A stretch of 23,036 nt of DNA from positions 1 to 23,036 of the forward strand of contig JAJYGO010000443.1 of NCBI GenBank assembly GCA_021785115.1, written 5' to 3'. The notes under the pieces are model-generated. The model had not been told where the DNA came from and did no database searches. It saw only the letters and a list, made by a program, of their open reading frames with translations. A program made the translations under genes and the position numbers. The DNA comes from Chloroflexota bacterium. Lineage in GTDB: Bacteria > Chloroflexota > Limnocylindria > Limnocylindrales > CSP1-4. Below, piece by piece: positions 7,502 to 15,645 of this stretch (within the stretch, counting starts at the first letter, position 1; the number at the start of each line of letters is the position of its first letter).

Positions 7502-9225
7502 CGGACGGCCGGACGCGCCGCCACGATCCCAACTACAAGTGGGTGGCGCTCTCCAACACCACGCTCGGCGTGCTCATGTCCGCGATCGACGGTTCGATCG
7601 TGATCATCTCGCTGCCCGCGATCTTCGACGGGATCCACCTGGACCCGCTCGACCCCGGCAACGTCAGCTACCTGCTCTGGATCCTGATGGGCTACCTGCT
7701 GGTGACGGCGGTGCTCGTCGTGGCGTTCGGCCGGCTTGGAGACATGTACGGCCGGGTGCGCATGTACAACGCCGGGTTCGTCGTCTTCACGGTCGGGTCG
7801 ATCCTGCTGGCGTTCACCCCGTTCCAGGGGACGGCCGGGGCGCTCTGGCTGATCGGCATGCGGCTGGTGCAGGGGATCGGCGGGGCGTTCCTCTTCGCCA
7901 ACTCGCAGGCGATCCTGACCGACGCGTTCCCGCCCGGCCAGCGCGGGCTGGCCCTCGGCATCAACGGGGTCGCCGCGATCGCGGGCCAGTTCATCGGCCT
8001 GGTCGTGGGCGGGATCCTGGCGGCCATCAACTGGCGGCTGGTCTTCTTCGTCAGCGTGCCGGTCGGGCTGATCGGCACGGTGTGGGCCTACCTGCGCCTG
8101 GAGGAGCTCGGCTCGACCAGCCGGGCGCCCGTCGACTGGCGCGGGAACCTGACGTTCGGGGCCGGGCTGACCGCGCTCCTGGTCGGGGTCACCTACGGCA
8201 TCCAGCCCTACGGCACGCAGTCGATGGGCTGGACCAACCCCTTCGTGATCGTGCTGATCGGGGGCGGCGCGCTGCTGCTGCTCGCCTTCCTTCTCGCCGA
8301 GCGCCGCGTGGCGACGCCGCTGCTGAGACTCGATCTCTTCCGGATCCGCGCCTTCGCGGCCGGCAACCTGGCAACCCTGCTCGCCGCCATCGGGCGCGGC
8401 GGCCTCAACTTCATGCTGGTCATCTGGCTGCAAGGGGTCTGGCTTCCACTGCACGGCTACAACTTCGTGGACACGCCGCTCTGGGCCGGCATCTACATGC
8501 TGCCGCTGACCTTCGGGTTCCTGGTCTCGGGGCCGGTCTCGGGCTTCCTGTCGGACCGGTTCGGCGCGCGGCCCTTCGCATCGGGCGGGATGATCGTGGC
8601 GGCCGCATCGTTCCTGTCGCTGACGCGGCTGCCGGTGAACTTCCCGTACCCGCTGTTCGCCCTGGCCCTGTTCGCCATCGGGGTCGGGAACGGGATGTTC
8701 AACTCGCCCAACAACGCGGCGATCATGAACAGCGTGCCGGCCCACCAGCGCGGGGTCGCGGCGGGAATGCGCGCCACGTTCCAGAACTCCGCGACCGTGC
8801 TGTCGATCGGGGTCTTCTTCTCCCTGATGATCGCGGGCCTCTCGGCCACGCTGCCGACCACGCTCTACGGCGGGCTGGTCGCACACGACGTGCCGGCCGC
8901 CGTGGCGCACCAGATCGCCTCGCTGCCGCCGACCGCCAGCCTCTTCGGGGCCCTGCTGGGCTACAACCCGGTGGCGACCCTGCTGCCACCGCAGGTGCTG
9001 CACGCGCTGCCGGCCAGCCAGGCGGCGATTCTCACTGGCAAGGAGTTCTTCCCCGAGCTCATCTCGGGGCCCTTCCAGGCGGGCATCACGGTCGTCTTCA
9101 TGGCGGCGGCCACGATGGCGCTCATCGCAGCGGCCGCCTCGTGGCTGCGCGGAGGGCGGCCCGTGCCCGACGGGGAGGGCGGCACGGCGGTCGCGGTGGG
9201 GACGGCGGCATCGTCCGGCCGGTAG
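7498..9225 (+). CDS. DHA2-family MFS drug exporter (14 TM), paralogue 1
   Basis: Proton-coupled exporter of 575 aa from ATG 7498 with about 14 hydrophobic segments, the EmrB/QacA (DHA2) topology. TM1 reads LMSAIDGSIVIISLPAI with the conserved membrane aspartate D31. Motif A is FGRLGDMYGRVRMY and motif C lies in the GINGVAAIAGQFIGLVVGG region. A GTG at 7456 gives an in-frame extension of 14 residues, but this would read through the marR remnant and its ribosome binding site, so ATG 7498 is preferred. That ATG has no good site of its own and may be coupled to the 9-codon leader. The protein is roughly 60% identical by eye to the exporter at 10588. Confidence 0.88.
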   Translation: MTDGRTRRHDPNYKWVALSNTTLGVLMSAIDGSIVIISLPAIFDGIHLDPLDPGNVSYLLWILMGYLLVTAVLVVAFGRLGDMYGRVRMYNAGFVVFTVGSILLAFTPFQGTAGALWLIGMRLVQGIGGAFLFANSQAILTDAFPPGQRGLALGINGVAAIAGQFIGLVVGGILAAINWRLVFFVSVPVGLIGTVWAYLRLEELGSTSRAPVDWRGNLTFGAGLTALLVGVTYGIQPYGTQSMGWTNPFVIVLIGGGALLLLAFLLAERRVATPLLRLDLFRIRAFAAGNLATLLAAIGRGGLNFMLVIWLQGVWLPLHGYNFVDTPLWAGIYMLPLTFGFLVSGPVSGFLSDRFGARPFASGGMIVAAASFLSLTRLPVNFPYPLFALALFAIGVGNGMFNSPNNAAIMNSVPAHQRGVAAGMRATFQNSATVLSIGVFFSLMIAGLSATLPTTLYGGLVAHDVPAAVAHQIASLPPTASLFGALLGYNPVATLLPPQVLHALPASQAAILTGKEFFPELISGPFQAGITVVFMAAATMALIAAAASWLRGGRPVPDGEGGTAVAVGTAASSGR

Positions 9226-9258
9226 GGACGCGATGCGCTCGGCCGGCGTTGCTGCCTC

Positions 9259-9277
9259 TCGGGCGTTCTGTGCCCGA
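9259..9277. terminator. Stem-loop after the first DHA2 exporter
   Basis: TCGGGC-gttctgt-GCCCGA forms a 6-bp stem with a 7-base loop, 33 bases past the exporter stop, in the gap between two convergent genes. There is no T-run, so function as a terminator is only likely from its position. Confidence 0.4.
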
Positions 9278-9311
9278 CGGTGAGCTCCGGCGGGGCTGCG
9301 CGGCCGGTGAG

Positions 9312-9330
9312 CGCCTGATGGGCTCAGGCG
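9312..9330. terminator. Stem-loop overlapping the stop codon of the kinase-like gene
   Basis: CGCCTGA-tgggc-TCAGGCG is a perfect 7-bp stem with a 5-base loop. Its right arm contains the stop codon of the minus-strand kinase-like gene (9324-9326). It may stop transcription from both sides; no T-run is present. Confidence 0.4.
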
Positions 9331-10001
9331 GTCGTCTCGAGTGCAGGCTCCGGACGGTCCGCCACGCGCGCCCGGGCACCGCGCCGGGCGGTCGCCAGGA
9401 TGAGTTCGGCGGTGCGGGCGTAGCCCAGGGCGCCGGTGTTCAGCATGACCGTGTAGAGCAACGGGTCCCGCCAGTCCATCCCGTAGACCTGGTGCAGGTA
9501 GGCGGCCCGGTTGGCGTCCATCTCGTGCATCCGGCGACGCGCCACCGCCTCGGACACCGTCTCGCGCGCCTTCACGGTCTCGACGCGGATCCCGTCGTCG
9601 GCGTACAGGAAGACGTGCGTCGCGTCCCGGCGATCCCGGAGCACGACCGACGCGCCGCGCCCCACGATGACGGCGTTGCCGCTGCGGGCCACCTCGGCGA
9701 TCACCCGGCGGGTCAGCTCGACGAGCGCTCGATGGGGGTCGTACGCGGGATCGGGGTAGGGGGGCTCCCAGATCAGGCCCGCCCCCGCGGCGAGCGGCCC
9801 GAACGAGTCCACGACCCGCGCGAGCATGCTCACCGGCCGCTCGTCCTCGGCGGCCACCAGGGATGGGGCGACCGCGGCGCGGCGGGCGACCTCGGCGATG
9901 AGTTCCTTGTCGATCAGCTCCGCGCCCAGTTCGTCCGCGACGAGCCGCGCAACGGCGGAGGCACCCGCCCCGTACTGCCGCGCGATGGTGATGACCGGCA
10001 T
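9324..10001 (-). CDS. Cytidylate kinase-like family protein
   Basis: Protein of 225 aa matching the cytidylate kinase-like (Cytidylate_kin2) family. It opens with ITIARQYGAGASAVARLVA, the family's altered P-loop, which lacks the usual lysine of true CMP kinases. Later blocks are ELIDKELIAEVARR, AVIVGRGASVVLRDR and HVFLYADD, and then a helical region with VARRRMHEMDANRAAYL. The family is thought to be a nucleoside-monophosphate kinase relative but its substrate is mostly unproven. The ATG is supported by GGGAG 8 bases upstream. The gene is divergent from the MarR/DHA2 pair at 10049 and shares a 47-base gap with it, so the MarR protein may control both directions. A possible -10 (TATAGT, 10029-10024) precedes it. 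Confidence 0.82.
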   Translation of the reverse strand: MPVITIARQYGAGASAVARLVADELGAELIDKELIAEVARRAAVAPSLVAAEDERPVSMLARVVDSFGPLAAGAGLIWEPPYPDPAYDPHRALVELTRRVIAEVARSGNAVIVGRGASVVLRDRRDATHVFLYADDGIRVETVKARETVSEAVARRRMHEMDANRAAYLHQVYGMDWRDPLLYTVMLNTGALGYARTAELILATARRGARARVADRPEPALETTA

Positions 10002-10005
10002 CGGT

Positions 10006-10045
10006 TATACTCCCTACCCTTCGACTATACACTGTTGTGGAGTGT
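10006..10045. promoter_or_regulatory. Divergent control region with dyad, between kinase-like gene and marR
   Basis: The arms ATACTCC (10007-10013) and GGAGTGT (10039-10045) are inverted with one mismatch and match the dyad at 7420-7459 in position and spacing (36 bases from TATACT to GTGTTCGG in both). TATACT (10006-10011) on the plus strand and TATAGT (10029-10024) on the minus strand are possible -10 boxes. The whole intergenic space is under 50 bases, so one repressor could control both genes. Confidence 0.5.
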
Positions 10046-10048
10046 TCG

Positions 10049-10591
10049 GTGAACGAGTGGTCTCCCGACACCCGTCGGGCACTGCGCGCCTTCCTGCGCG
10101 CCGTTGCCCTGGCGGATCCCCTGCAGCGCGAGCTGGCACGGCGCTACGGCGTGGCGCTCGGTGACTTCCATGCGCTCCGACTGCTGCGTGACATGGGCGA
10201 GGTGGCGATCAGCCGTCTCGGTGCCGCCCTCGACGTCAAGCCATCCAGCGCCACCAAGCTGGTGGACCGGCTGGAGGCCGCCGGCCTCGTCGACCGGGGC
10301 GCCGACCCCGCCGACCGTCGCGTCACCACGCTGCGGCTGACCCCGCGCGCTCTCGAGGCGCTGGGCGACCGGGCGCTCTTCCAGTCGAGCGACCTGGTGC
10401 GGCGGGTGGAGCGCCTGACACCCGGCGAGCGACTGCAGCTGGCCACGCTCCTGGAGCGCCTGGTCGAACGGGGTGCGGAGGAGGACGCCGAGCAGGAGAC
10501 CGTGGCCGAGGCGCCGGCGGCCCGGCGGGCGTCGTCGACGGACCGCGACGTCTCCTCGGCGGCGGCAGCGGCGGCGGAGATCGCCCGGTGA
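10049..10591 (+). CDS. MarR-family transcriptional regulator
   Basis: MarR-type winged-helix protein of 180 aa. GTG 10049 is chosen because GGAG (10039-10042) lies 6 bases before it; an in-frame GTG at 10037 would add 4 residues and overlap that site. The DNA-binding part includes LGAALDVKPSSATKLVDRLE and the wing ADPADRRVTTLRLTPRA. The C-terminal 45 residues are Ala/Glu/Arg-rich and low complexity. Its TGA overlaps the GTG of the following DHA2 exporter (GTGA), so translation is coupled. It probably represses that exporter, the divergent kinase-like gene and, through the shared dyad, perhaps the exporter at 7498. Confidence 0.88.
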   Translation: MNEWSPDTRRALRAFLRAVALADPLQRELARRYGVALGDFHALRLLRDMGEVAISRLGAALDVKPSSATKLVDRLEAAGLVDRGADPADRRVTTLRLTPRALEALGDRALFQSSDLVRRVERLTPGERLQLATLLERLVERGAEEDAEQETVAEAPAARRASSTDRDVSSAAAAAAEIAR

Positions 10592-12399
10592 CCGCCGCGA
10601 CGCCGCGACAGCGCGGGCTCACCCATCTGCCCTACAAGTGGGTCGCGCTCTCGAACACCACGCTGGGCGGCCTGATGGGCGCCATCAACTCCACCAGCCT
10701 GATCATCGCCCTGCCCGCGATCTTCCGCGGCATCCACCTGAACCCGCTCGACCCCGCCAACTTCTCGTACCTGCTGTGGGTCCTCATGGGCTACATGCTG
10801 GTCACCGCGGTGGTCGTCGTCACCTTCGGTCGGATCGGCGACATGTTCGGGCGGGTGCGCATCTACAACCTGGGCTTCGTCGTCTTCACGATCGCCTCCG
10901 TCGGCCTCTCGGCGACCTGGAGCACGGGCTCGGCGGGCGCCATCGAGATCATCGTGATGCGCATGGTGCAGGCCGTGGGCGGCGCCCTGCTGATGGCCAA
11001 CTCGGCGGCGATCCTGACCGACGCCTTCCCCGCCAACGAGCGCGGCATGGCCCTCGGGATCAACCAGATCGCGTTCCAGGCGGGGTCCTTCCTCGGGCTC
11101 ATCCTGGGCGGCGTGCTGGCCACCGTCGACTGGCGCTGGGTCTTCCTGCTCAACGTCCCCTTCGGGATCCTCGGGACCATCTGGGCCTACGTCGCGCTGC
11201 GTGAGCTGGGCGAGCGTCACCCCGCGCACATCGACTGGGCCGGCAACGTCACCTTCGCCGCGGGCCTCGGCCTGCTCCTGGTCGGCATCACCTACGGCAT
11301 CGCGCCCTACGGGAACGCCACCATGGGCTGGGGGAACCCGTTCGTGGCGGAGGCCATCGGCGCCGGGATCGTGCTGCTGGTGGCCTTCGTGCTCATCGAG
11401 CGCCGGGTGAAGGCGCCCATGCTCAACCTGGAGCTCTTCCGGATCCGTGCCTTCGCCGCGGGCAACGCGGCGGCGCTGCTCAGCGCGATCGGCCTGGGCG
11501 GTCTGCAGTTCCTGCTCATCATGTGGCTGCAGGGAATCTGGCTCCCCCTGCACGGCTACAACTTCGAGGACACGCCGCTCTGGGCCGGCATCTACATGCT
11601 CCCGCTCACCGTCGGCTTCGTGGTCGCCGGTCCGATCTCGGGCTGGCTCTCGGACCGCCACGGCGCGCGGCCCTTCGCCACGGGCGGGATGCTGCTGGCC
11701 GCCCTGACGTTCGTCCTGCTGCTCCTCCTGCCGGCGGACTTCGTCTACCCCGCCTTCGCCGTGGTGATCTTCCTGAACGGCGTGGCCTTCGGGATGTTCG
11801 CCTCCCCCAACACGGCCGCCATCATGAACAGCGTGCCGCCGGGGTACCGGGGTGCGGCCTCGGGCGTCCGCGCCACGTTCCAGAACACCGGGATGCCGCT
11901 CTCGATCGGCGTCTTCTTCACGCTGATGATCGCGGGGCTCTCATCGAACGTCCCGACTGCCATGTACCGTGGCCTGACCTCCGACGGCGTGGCCACCGGC
12001 GTGGCCGCCACGCTCTCGCACCTCCCCGCGGTGGGGTACCTGTTCGCGGCCTTCCTGGGCTACAACCCGCTGGCGACCCTGGTGGGACCCAAGGTGCTGG
12101 CGACGCTCCCCGCCGCCGACGCGGCGCGGCTGGTCAGCACGAGCTTCTTCCCATCCCTGATCGCCGCGCCGTTCCACGACGGTGTGGCGGTGGTGTCGAT
12201 CTTCTCGATCGTGATCTTCCTGATCGCGGCCGCGGCGTCCTGGCTCCGCGGCGGGCGGTACGTGCACGACGAGCAGGAGGCCGAGGCGCTGGAGGCCGGG
12301 CTGCTGGCCGCCGACGCGATCGAGGCCCGGGAGCACCGGCCGTCCCACGGCGGCACGGCGCTCGGCGCGGCGCTCCGGTCCAGCGGCGACGACGACTGA
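10588..12399 (+). CDS. DHA2-family MFS exporter (14 TM), paralogue 2
   Basis: Exporter of 603 aa with about 14 membrane segments, closely related along its length to the one at 7498 (shared blocks YKWVALSNTTLG, SYLLW, ILTDAFP, HGYNFEDTPLWAGIYMLPLT-like). It differs at one key place: TM1 reads LMGAINSTSLIIALPAI, so the membrane aspartate of DHA2 pumps is Asn34. Motif A is FGRIGDMFGRVRIY. It also has a longer, charged C-terminal tail of about 45 residues. GTG 10588 overlaps the marR stop, making a two-gene operon. Probably an efflux pump for a small organic compound; the substrate cannot be told from sequence. Confidence 0.88.
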   Translation: MTAATPRQRGLTHLPYKWVALSNTTLGGLMGAINSTSLIIALPAIFRGIHLNPLDPANFSYLLWVLMGYMLVTAVVVVTFGRIGDMFGRVRIYNLGFVVFTIASVGLSATWSTGSAGAIEIIVMRMVQAVGGALLMANSAAILTDAFPANERGMALGINQIAFQAGSFLGLILGGVLATVDWRWVFLLNVPFGILGTIWAYVALRELGERHPAHIDWAGNVTFAAGLGLLLVGITYGIAPYGNATMGWGNPFVAEAIGAGIVLLVAFVLIERRVKAPMLNLELFRIRAFAAGNAAALLSAIGLGGLQFLLIMWLQGIWLPLHGYNFEDTPLWAGIYMLPLTVGFVVAGPISGWLSDRHGARPFATGGMLLAALTFVLLLLLPADFVYPAFAVVIFLNGVAFGMFASPNTAAIMNSVPPGYRGAASGVRATFQNTGMPLSIGVFFTLMIAGLSSNVPTAMYRGLTSDGVATGVAATLSHLPAVGYLFAAFLGYNPLATLVGPKVLATLPAADAARLVSTSFFPSLIAAPFHDGVAVVSIFSIVIFLIAAAASWLRGGRYVHDEQEAEALEAGLLAADAIEAREHRPSHGGTALGAALRSSGDDD

Positions 12400-12482
12400 C
12401 CCGGCCCCCTGGCGGCGGCGACCGCCCGGTGGGGACGCGCCTGCCGCTCGGGCCCCGTCCACCCGGTCGACGCAGTCCGGGT

Positions 12483-13511
12483 TCAGGCCTCGTCTGCCAG
12501 CGCGGCGACCGCGCCGGCGAGCCCTCGCTGGTAGGCGGCGATGAGCCGGTCCCAGCGGGCGTCCAGCCTGGCATCCACCTGCTGCCGGGCGGGATCCGCG
12601 TCGAACCAGGCGACCGTCCTGCGGATCCCTTCCGCGAACGGCGTGGCGGTGCGGAAGTCGGGCACGAAGCGCCGGATCTTCGTGGTGTCGAAGACGGCGC
12701 TCACCGACTTGTCGCCGAGCAGCGTGCCGTGCATCCCGGGGAGGCAGGCCGCGATGAAGTCCGACGCGATGTGGACGACGCGCGGCTCCGCTCCGGCCGC
12801 GAGGGCGACCTGGCGGTAGATCTCGTCCCAGGTCAGCACCTCGTCGGACATGATGTTGAACGCCTGCCCGACGGCCTGCGGGCGCCCCAGCAGGCCCACC
12901 AGTCCCACCGCGAAGTCGCTGTTGTGGGTGATCGTCCAGAGGGACGTGCCGTCGCCCGGCACGATGAGCGCCGCGCCGCGCCGCGCCCGGGCGATGGCGG
13001 TGTACGGCCGCTCCCAGCTGTTGACGGCCAGGGGCACCTGCGTGTCCCCGTAGGTCAGCGAGGGCCGGACGATGGTGCCGGGGAACCCTTCCTCCCGCAG
13101 CGCGCGCATGAGCCGCTCCTCGCAGGCGATCTTGTTCCGGGAGTAGTCCCAGTGCGGGTTCGCCAGCGGCGTGTCCTCGCGCAGGATCCAGTCGACCAGC
13201 GGCTTGCGGTAGGCGCTGGCCGAGCTGACCAGGACGAACTGGTCCGTGCGGCCGCGGAAGAGGCGCAGGTCGCGCTCGACGTCGTCGGGGGTGAAGGCGA
13301 TCCAGTCCACCACCGCGTCGAAGCGATGTCCCGCCAGCGCGGTCTCCGCGGCCGGCTCATCGTGCGCGTCAGCCACGAGGACGGTGGCACCGGGTGCTGC
13401 ATCGGGCTTTCCGCCCCGGTTGAGGAGGAAGAGCTCCATGCCGCGCTCAAGTGCGAGCCGAGTGCAGGCGCCGCTGATCAGGCCGGTGCCGCCGATGAAC
13501 AGGACCTTCAT
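12483..13511 (-). CDS. NAD-dependent epimerase/dehydratase-like SDR
   Basis: Extended short-chain dehydrogenase/reductase of 342 aa. The Rossmann motif GGTGLISG is at residues 7-14, an LVSSASAY strand-loop at about 94-101 supplies the catalytic Ser, and YSRNK (Tyr123, Lys127) is the catalytic pair. The C-terminal part (DTTKIRRFVPDFRTATPFAEGIRRT) is like sugar-nucleotide epimerase relatives and chloroplast CSP41-type proteins. The substrate is unknown. ATG 13511 is the natural start as the Rossmann fold begins there. It lies 62 bases after the WYL regulator on the same strand and is convergent with the DHA2 exporter. Confidence 0.85.
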   Translation of the reverse strand: MKVLFIGGTGLISGACTRLALERGMELFLLNRGGKPDAAPGATVLVADAHDEPAAETALAGHRFDAVVDWIAFTPDDVERDLRLFRGRTDQFVLVSSASAYRKPLVDWILREDTPLANPHWDYSRNKIACEERLMRALREEGFPGTIVRPSLTYGDTQVPLAVNSWERPYTAIARARRGAALIVPGDGTSLWTITHNSDFAVGLVGLLGRPQAVGQAFNIMSDEVLTWDEIYRQVALAAGAEPRVVHIASDFIAACLPGMHGTLLGDKSVSAVFDTTKIRRFVPDFRTATPFAEGIRRTVAWFDADPARQQVDARLDARWDRLIAAYQRGLAGAVAALADEA

Positions 13512-13573
13512 GCGCGTCTCCCGTGCGGGTGCGTCCAGCGTAGCGGGCCGGGCCTGCCCCGGCGTGTGCCCCG

Positions 13574-14653
13574 TCAGCGCCTTGGGACGCCGTACCGGAC
13601 GGCCATCTCCCGGACGGTCGCCGCCAGTCGTTCGCGCAGCTCGGGCGGCGAGACGACCTCCACCCGGGCGCCCATCCGGAGCAGGTCGTCGTGGGCCATC
13701 TCGATGGAGCTCGTCCGGAACGCGACCTGCACCCAGGCGCCGGTCCCCGAGCGCGTGGCGCGGCCTGTCCCGGTGGCGCCGGCGACCCGCTCCCCGGCGG
13801 TCGCATCGGAGACGCTCCCGGTCGCCCGGCCGCCCGCCCCGATCCCGCCGGCCTCGCCGGCTCCGTCCGGCCCGCTCCGCGCCAGCTCGGCCCCGGTGGC
13901 GTACTCGAGGTCCGGGATCGCCTCGGCCGGGACCCGCACCACCACCTCCATGGGCCGCATGCCCGCCTCGAAGGCGGCGGCGGTCGCCTCCCAGTGCGCG
14001 GCCAGGTCGAACCCCGCGGGACGCTCGAACGTCCCGGGCAGGCAGGCGGCGCGCAGGATGCGCGACACGCGGTAGGTCCGCGGCAGATGGTCCCGTCGCG
14101 CCACGAGGTACCAGATCCCGGCCTTCAGGACCAGTCCCAGTGGCTCGACGCGGCGCTCGACCGGTCCCCCGGGGCCGTCGTAGGTCATCTCGAGCTCGCG
14201 CGACTCCCAGACGCCTTCCGCCACCGTGGCGAGCGCGTCCACCGTCTCGTCGTGCTGGAACCAGCGTGGCGCGACGAAGAGGAAGCGCTCGCGCAACCGG
14301 GCGGCACGGCCCCGCAGCTCTGGCGGCAGCGCGGCGAGGACCTTGAGCTGTGCCGCGGCCAGCACCGTCCCCAGCCCGAGCTGGGCGGCGGGGCCCTCCA
14401 GGCCGGAGAGGAAGAGTGCCTCGGCCTCGTCCGGGGTGAGCCCGGTGAGGCGGGTGCGGTAACCGTCCACCAGGCGATATCCGCCGGCGGGTCCTCGCTC
14501 TGCGTACACCGGGATGCCGGCGGCCGCCAGCCCATCCAGGTCCCGGTAGACCGTCCGCAGGGACACCTCGAGCTCGTCGGCGATGTCGCGGGCGGTCATC
14601 CGGCCGCGCGCCTGGAGGAGCAGGAGAACCGAGACGAGCCTGCTGGCCTGCAT
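13574..14653 (-). CDS. HTH/WYL-domain transcriptional regulator (DeoR-like)
   Basis: Regulator of 359 aa with an N-terminal HTH_11 domain (about 1-60; MTARDIADELEVSLRTVYRD), the characteristic GGYRL turn (57-61), a WYL domain holding GIWYLVAR (W181, Y182, L183) and YRVSRI, and a C-terminal WCX region. An unusual Gly/Ala/Thr-rich stretch of about 45 residues (261-306) interrupts the WCX region and looks like a flexible loop insertion. WYL proteins sense nucleotides or nucleic acids in several systems; the ligand here is unknown. It probably regulates itself and the SDR gene downstream. The 123-base gap to the divergent small gene at 14777 shows no clear promoter. Confidence 0.87.
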   Translation of the reverse strand: MQASRLVSVLLLLQARGRMTARDIADELEVSLRTVYRDLDGLAAAGIPVYAERGPAGGYRLVDGYRTRLTGLTPDEAEALFLSGLEGPAAQLGLGTVLAAAQLKVLAALPPELRGRAARLRERFLFVAPRWFQHDETVDALATVAEGVWESRELEMTYDGPGGPVERRVEPLGLVLKAGIWYLVARRDHLPRTYRVSRILRAACLPGTFERPAGFDLAAHWEATAAAFEAGMRPMEVVVRVPAEAIPDLEYATGAELARSGPDGAGEAGGIGAGGRATGSVSDATAGERVAGATGTGRATRSGTGAWVQVAFRTSSIEMAHDDLLRMGARVEVVSPPELRERLAATVREMAVRYGVPRR

Positions 14654-14776
14654 GGGACCCTATCGTAGCCGCCTATTCCTGCCGCGATCTGTCAGGTATC
14701 TCCGGTAGTGTGGACGCCATCGGATGCGTGGAACGGCGGCGGGCACTCCTCTGCCGGCGTCGTTGGGGGTGGCGAG

Positions 14777-14983
14777 ATGATGGACCCGGAACTGCAGCTG
14801 GCGATGATCCGCCGGGACCACGAGCGCATGGTGCGCGATGCGGCGCGGAGCCGGATGGCGTCCGCCCTGCACGCGGGTCGACCGGCGCTGCCGCGGCGCC
14901 TGCTCGGCCGCCTGCTCGTGCGGGCCGGCCTGTGGCTCATGCTGCCGTCCCGGCCCGTGCCGGCGCAGCCGGTCGACTGGTAG
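14777..14983 (+). CDS. Small hypothetical protein (68 aa)
   Basis: Not assigned to a family. The start at ATG 14777 (followed at once by a second ATG) sits behind GGGGGTGGCGAG, a usable ribosome binding site. The first half is charged and helical (LQLAMIRRDHERMVRDAARS). The second half has an amphipathic to hydrophobic stretch (LLGRLLVRAGLWLMLPS) that could touch the membrane. It precedes the DUF1801 gene by 86 bases on the same strand and is divergent from the WYL regulator. Confidence 0.55.
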   Translation: MMDPELQLAMIRRDHERMVRDAARSRMASALHAGRPALPRRLLGRLLVRAGLWLMLPSRPVPAQPVDW

Positions 14984-15069
14984 CGCGGGGCAGCGATGTC
15001 GCATCGATACGGGCAGAGGTCCGGCGCGCAGGTTGCCGGCGCTGTGCCCCGTGCGGCGCCGGTGCTGCC

Positions 15070-15552
15070 GTGACCGACGTCATCCCGCCCGAGGCGCTGC
15101 TCGCGACCTGCCCGGAGCCGATGGCCTGCATCGGCGAGGCACTGCGGCTCGTGGTGCGTGATGCGATGCCGGAGGTGATCGAGCGCGTCCGGATCGGCTG
15201 GAGGGTCATCGGCTACGACGTGCCGACCGGACGCCGCGCCACGTACTTCTGCTGGATCATGCCCGAGGCGGTCCACGTCCACCTGGGGTTCGTGCACGGC
15301 TCGCTCATGGACGACCCGGACGGGCTCCTGGAGGGCCGCATCCCCCGCGCCCGCCGGGGAACCTTCCGGCCGGGGGACGCCATCGATGCCGCCAGGCTGA
15401 GGCGACTGGTGCGCGAGGCGGCCAGGGTGGCGTGTCTGCCGCGCGTGGAACGCGGCGCCCTGGCGCTCGACCGGGCGCTGGGCGCGCCGGAGCCGCGCCG
15501 GATGATCAGGGAGTTGGCTGGCGAGGAAGGATTCGAACCTTCAATCCCCTGA
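15070..15552 (+). CDS. DUF1801/YdhG-like protein, 3' end overlapping a tRNA gene
   Basis: Protein of 160 aa resembling the DUF1801 (YdhG-like) family: a helical N-terminus, then a core with RVRIGWRVIGYDV, TYFCWIMPEAVHVHLGF and DDPDGLLEGR, and a helical tail (LRRLVREAARVA). The biochemical role of the family is poorly known. GTG 15070 gives the usual family start; the ribosome binding site is weak. There is no stop codon before the tRNA-Gln gene, so the last 13 codons (GEEGFEPSIP at the end) are the complement of the tRNA 3' half. Those residues are unlikely to be functional. Confidence 0.7.
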   Translation: MTDVIPPEALLATCPEPMACIGEALRLVVRDAMPEVIERVRIGWRVIGYDVPTGRRATYFCWIMPEAVHVHLGFVHGSLMDDPDGLLEGRIPRARRGTFRPGDAIDAARLRRLVREAARVACLPRVERGALALDRALGAPEPRRMIRELAGEEGFEPSIP

Positions 15553-15589
15553 TCCAGAGTCAGGTGCCTTACCGTTAGGCCACTCGCCA
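15515..15589 (-). tRNA. tRNA-Gln (anticodon CTG)
   Basis: 75 bases including an encoded CCA. The acceptor stem is TGGCGAG/CTCGCCA with discriminator G; the anticodon stem CCTGA/TCAGG encloses the loop CTCTGGA, giving anticodon CTG; the T-arm has GGTTCGAATCC. It differs from the copy at 18686-18760 at only a few positions in the D-arm, anticodon-stem flank and variable loop. It lies on the same strand as glnS and overlaps the end of the DUF1801 gene on the other strand. Confidence 0.95.
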
Positions 15590-15602
15590 GTGCCAGTGCG
15601 GA

Positions 15603-15608
15603 ATGATA
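15603..15608 (-). promoter_or_regulatory. -10 box of tRNA-Gln
   Basis: TATCAT on the minus strand (5 of 6 to TATAAT) ends 13 bases before the tRNA 5' end. The second tRNA-Gln has TAGGAT at nearly the same distance. No clear -35 was found. Confidence 0.45.
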
Positions 15609-15645
15609 GCCCACGGCGCCCGGGTTGAGCGCGGCGGGGCGCGGT

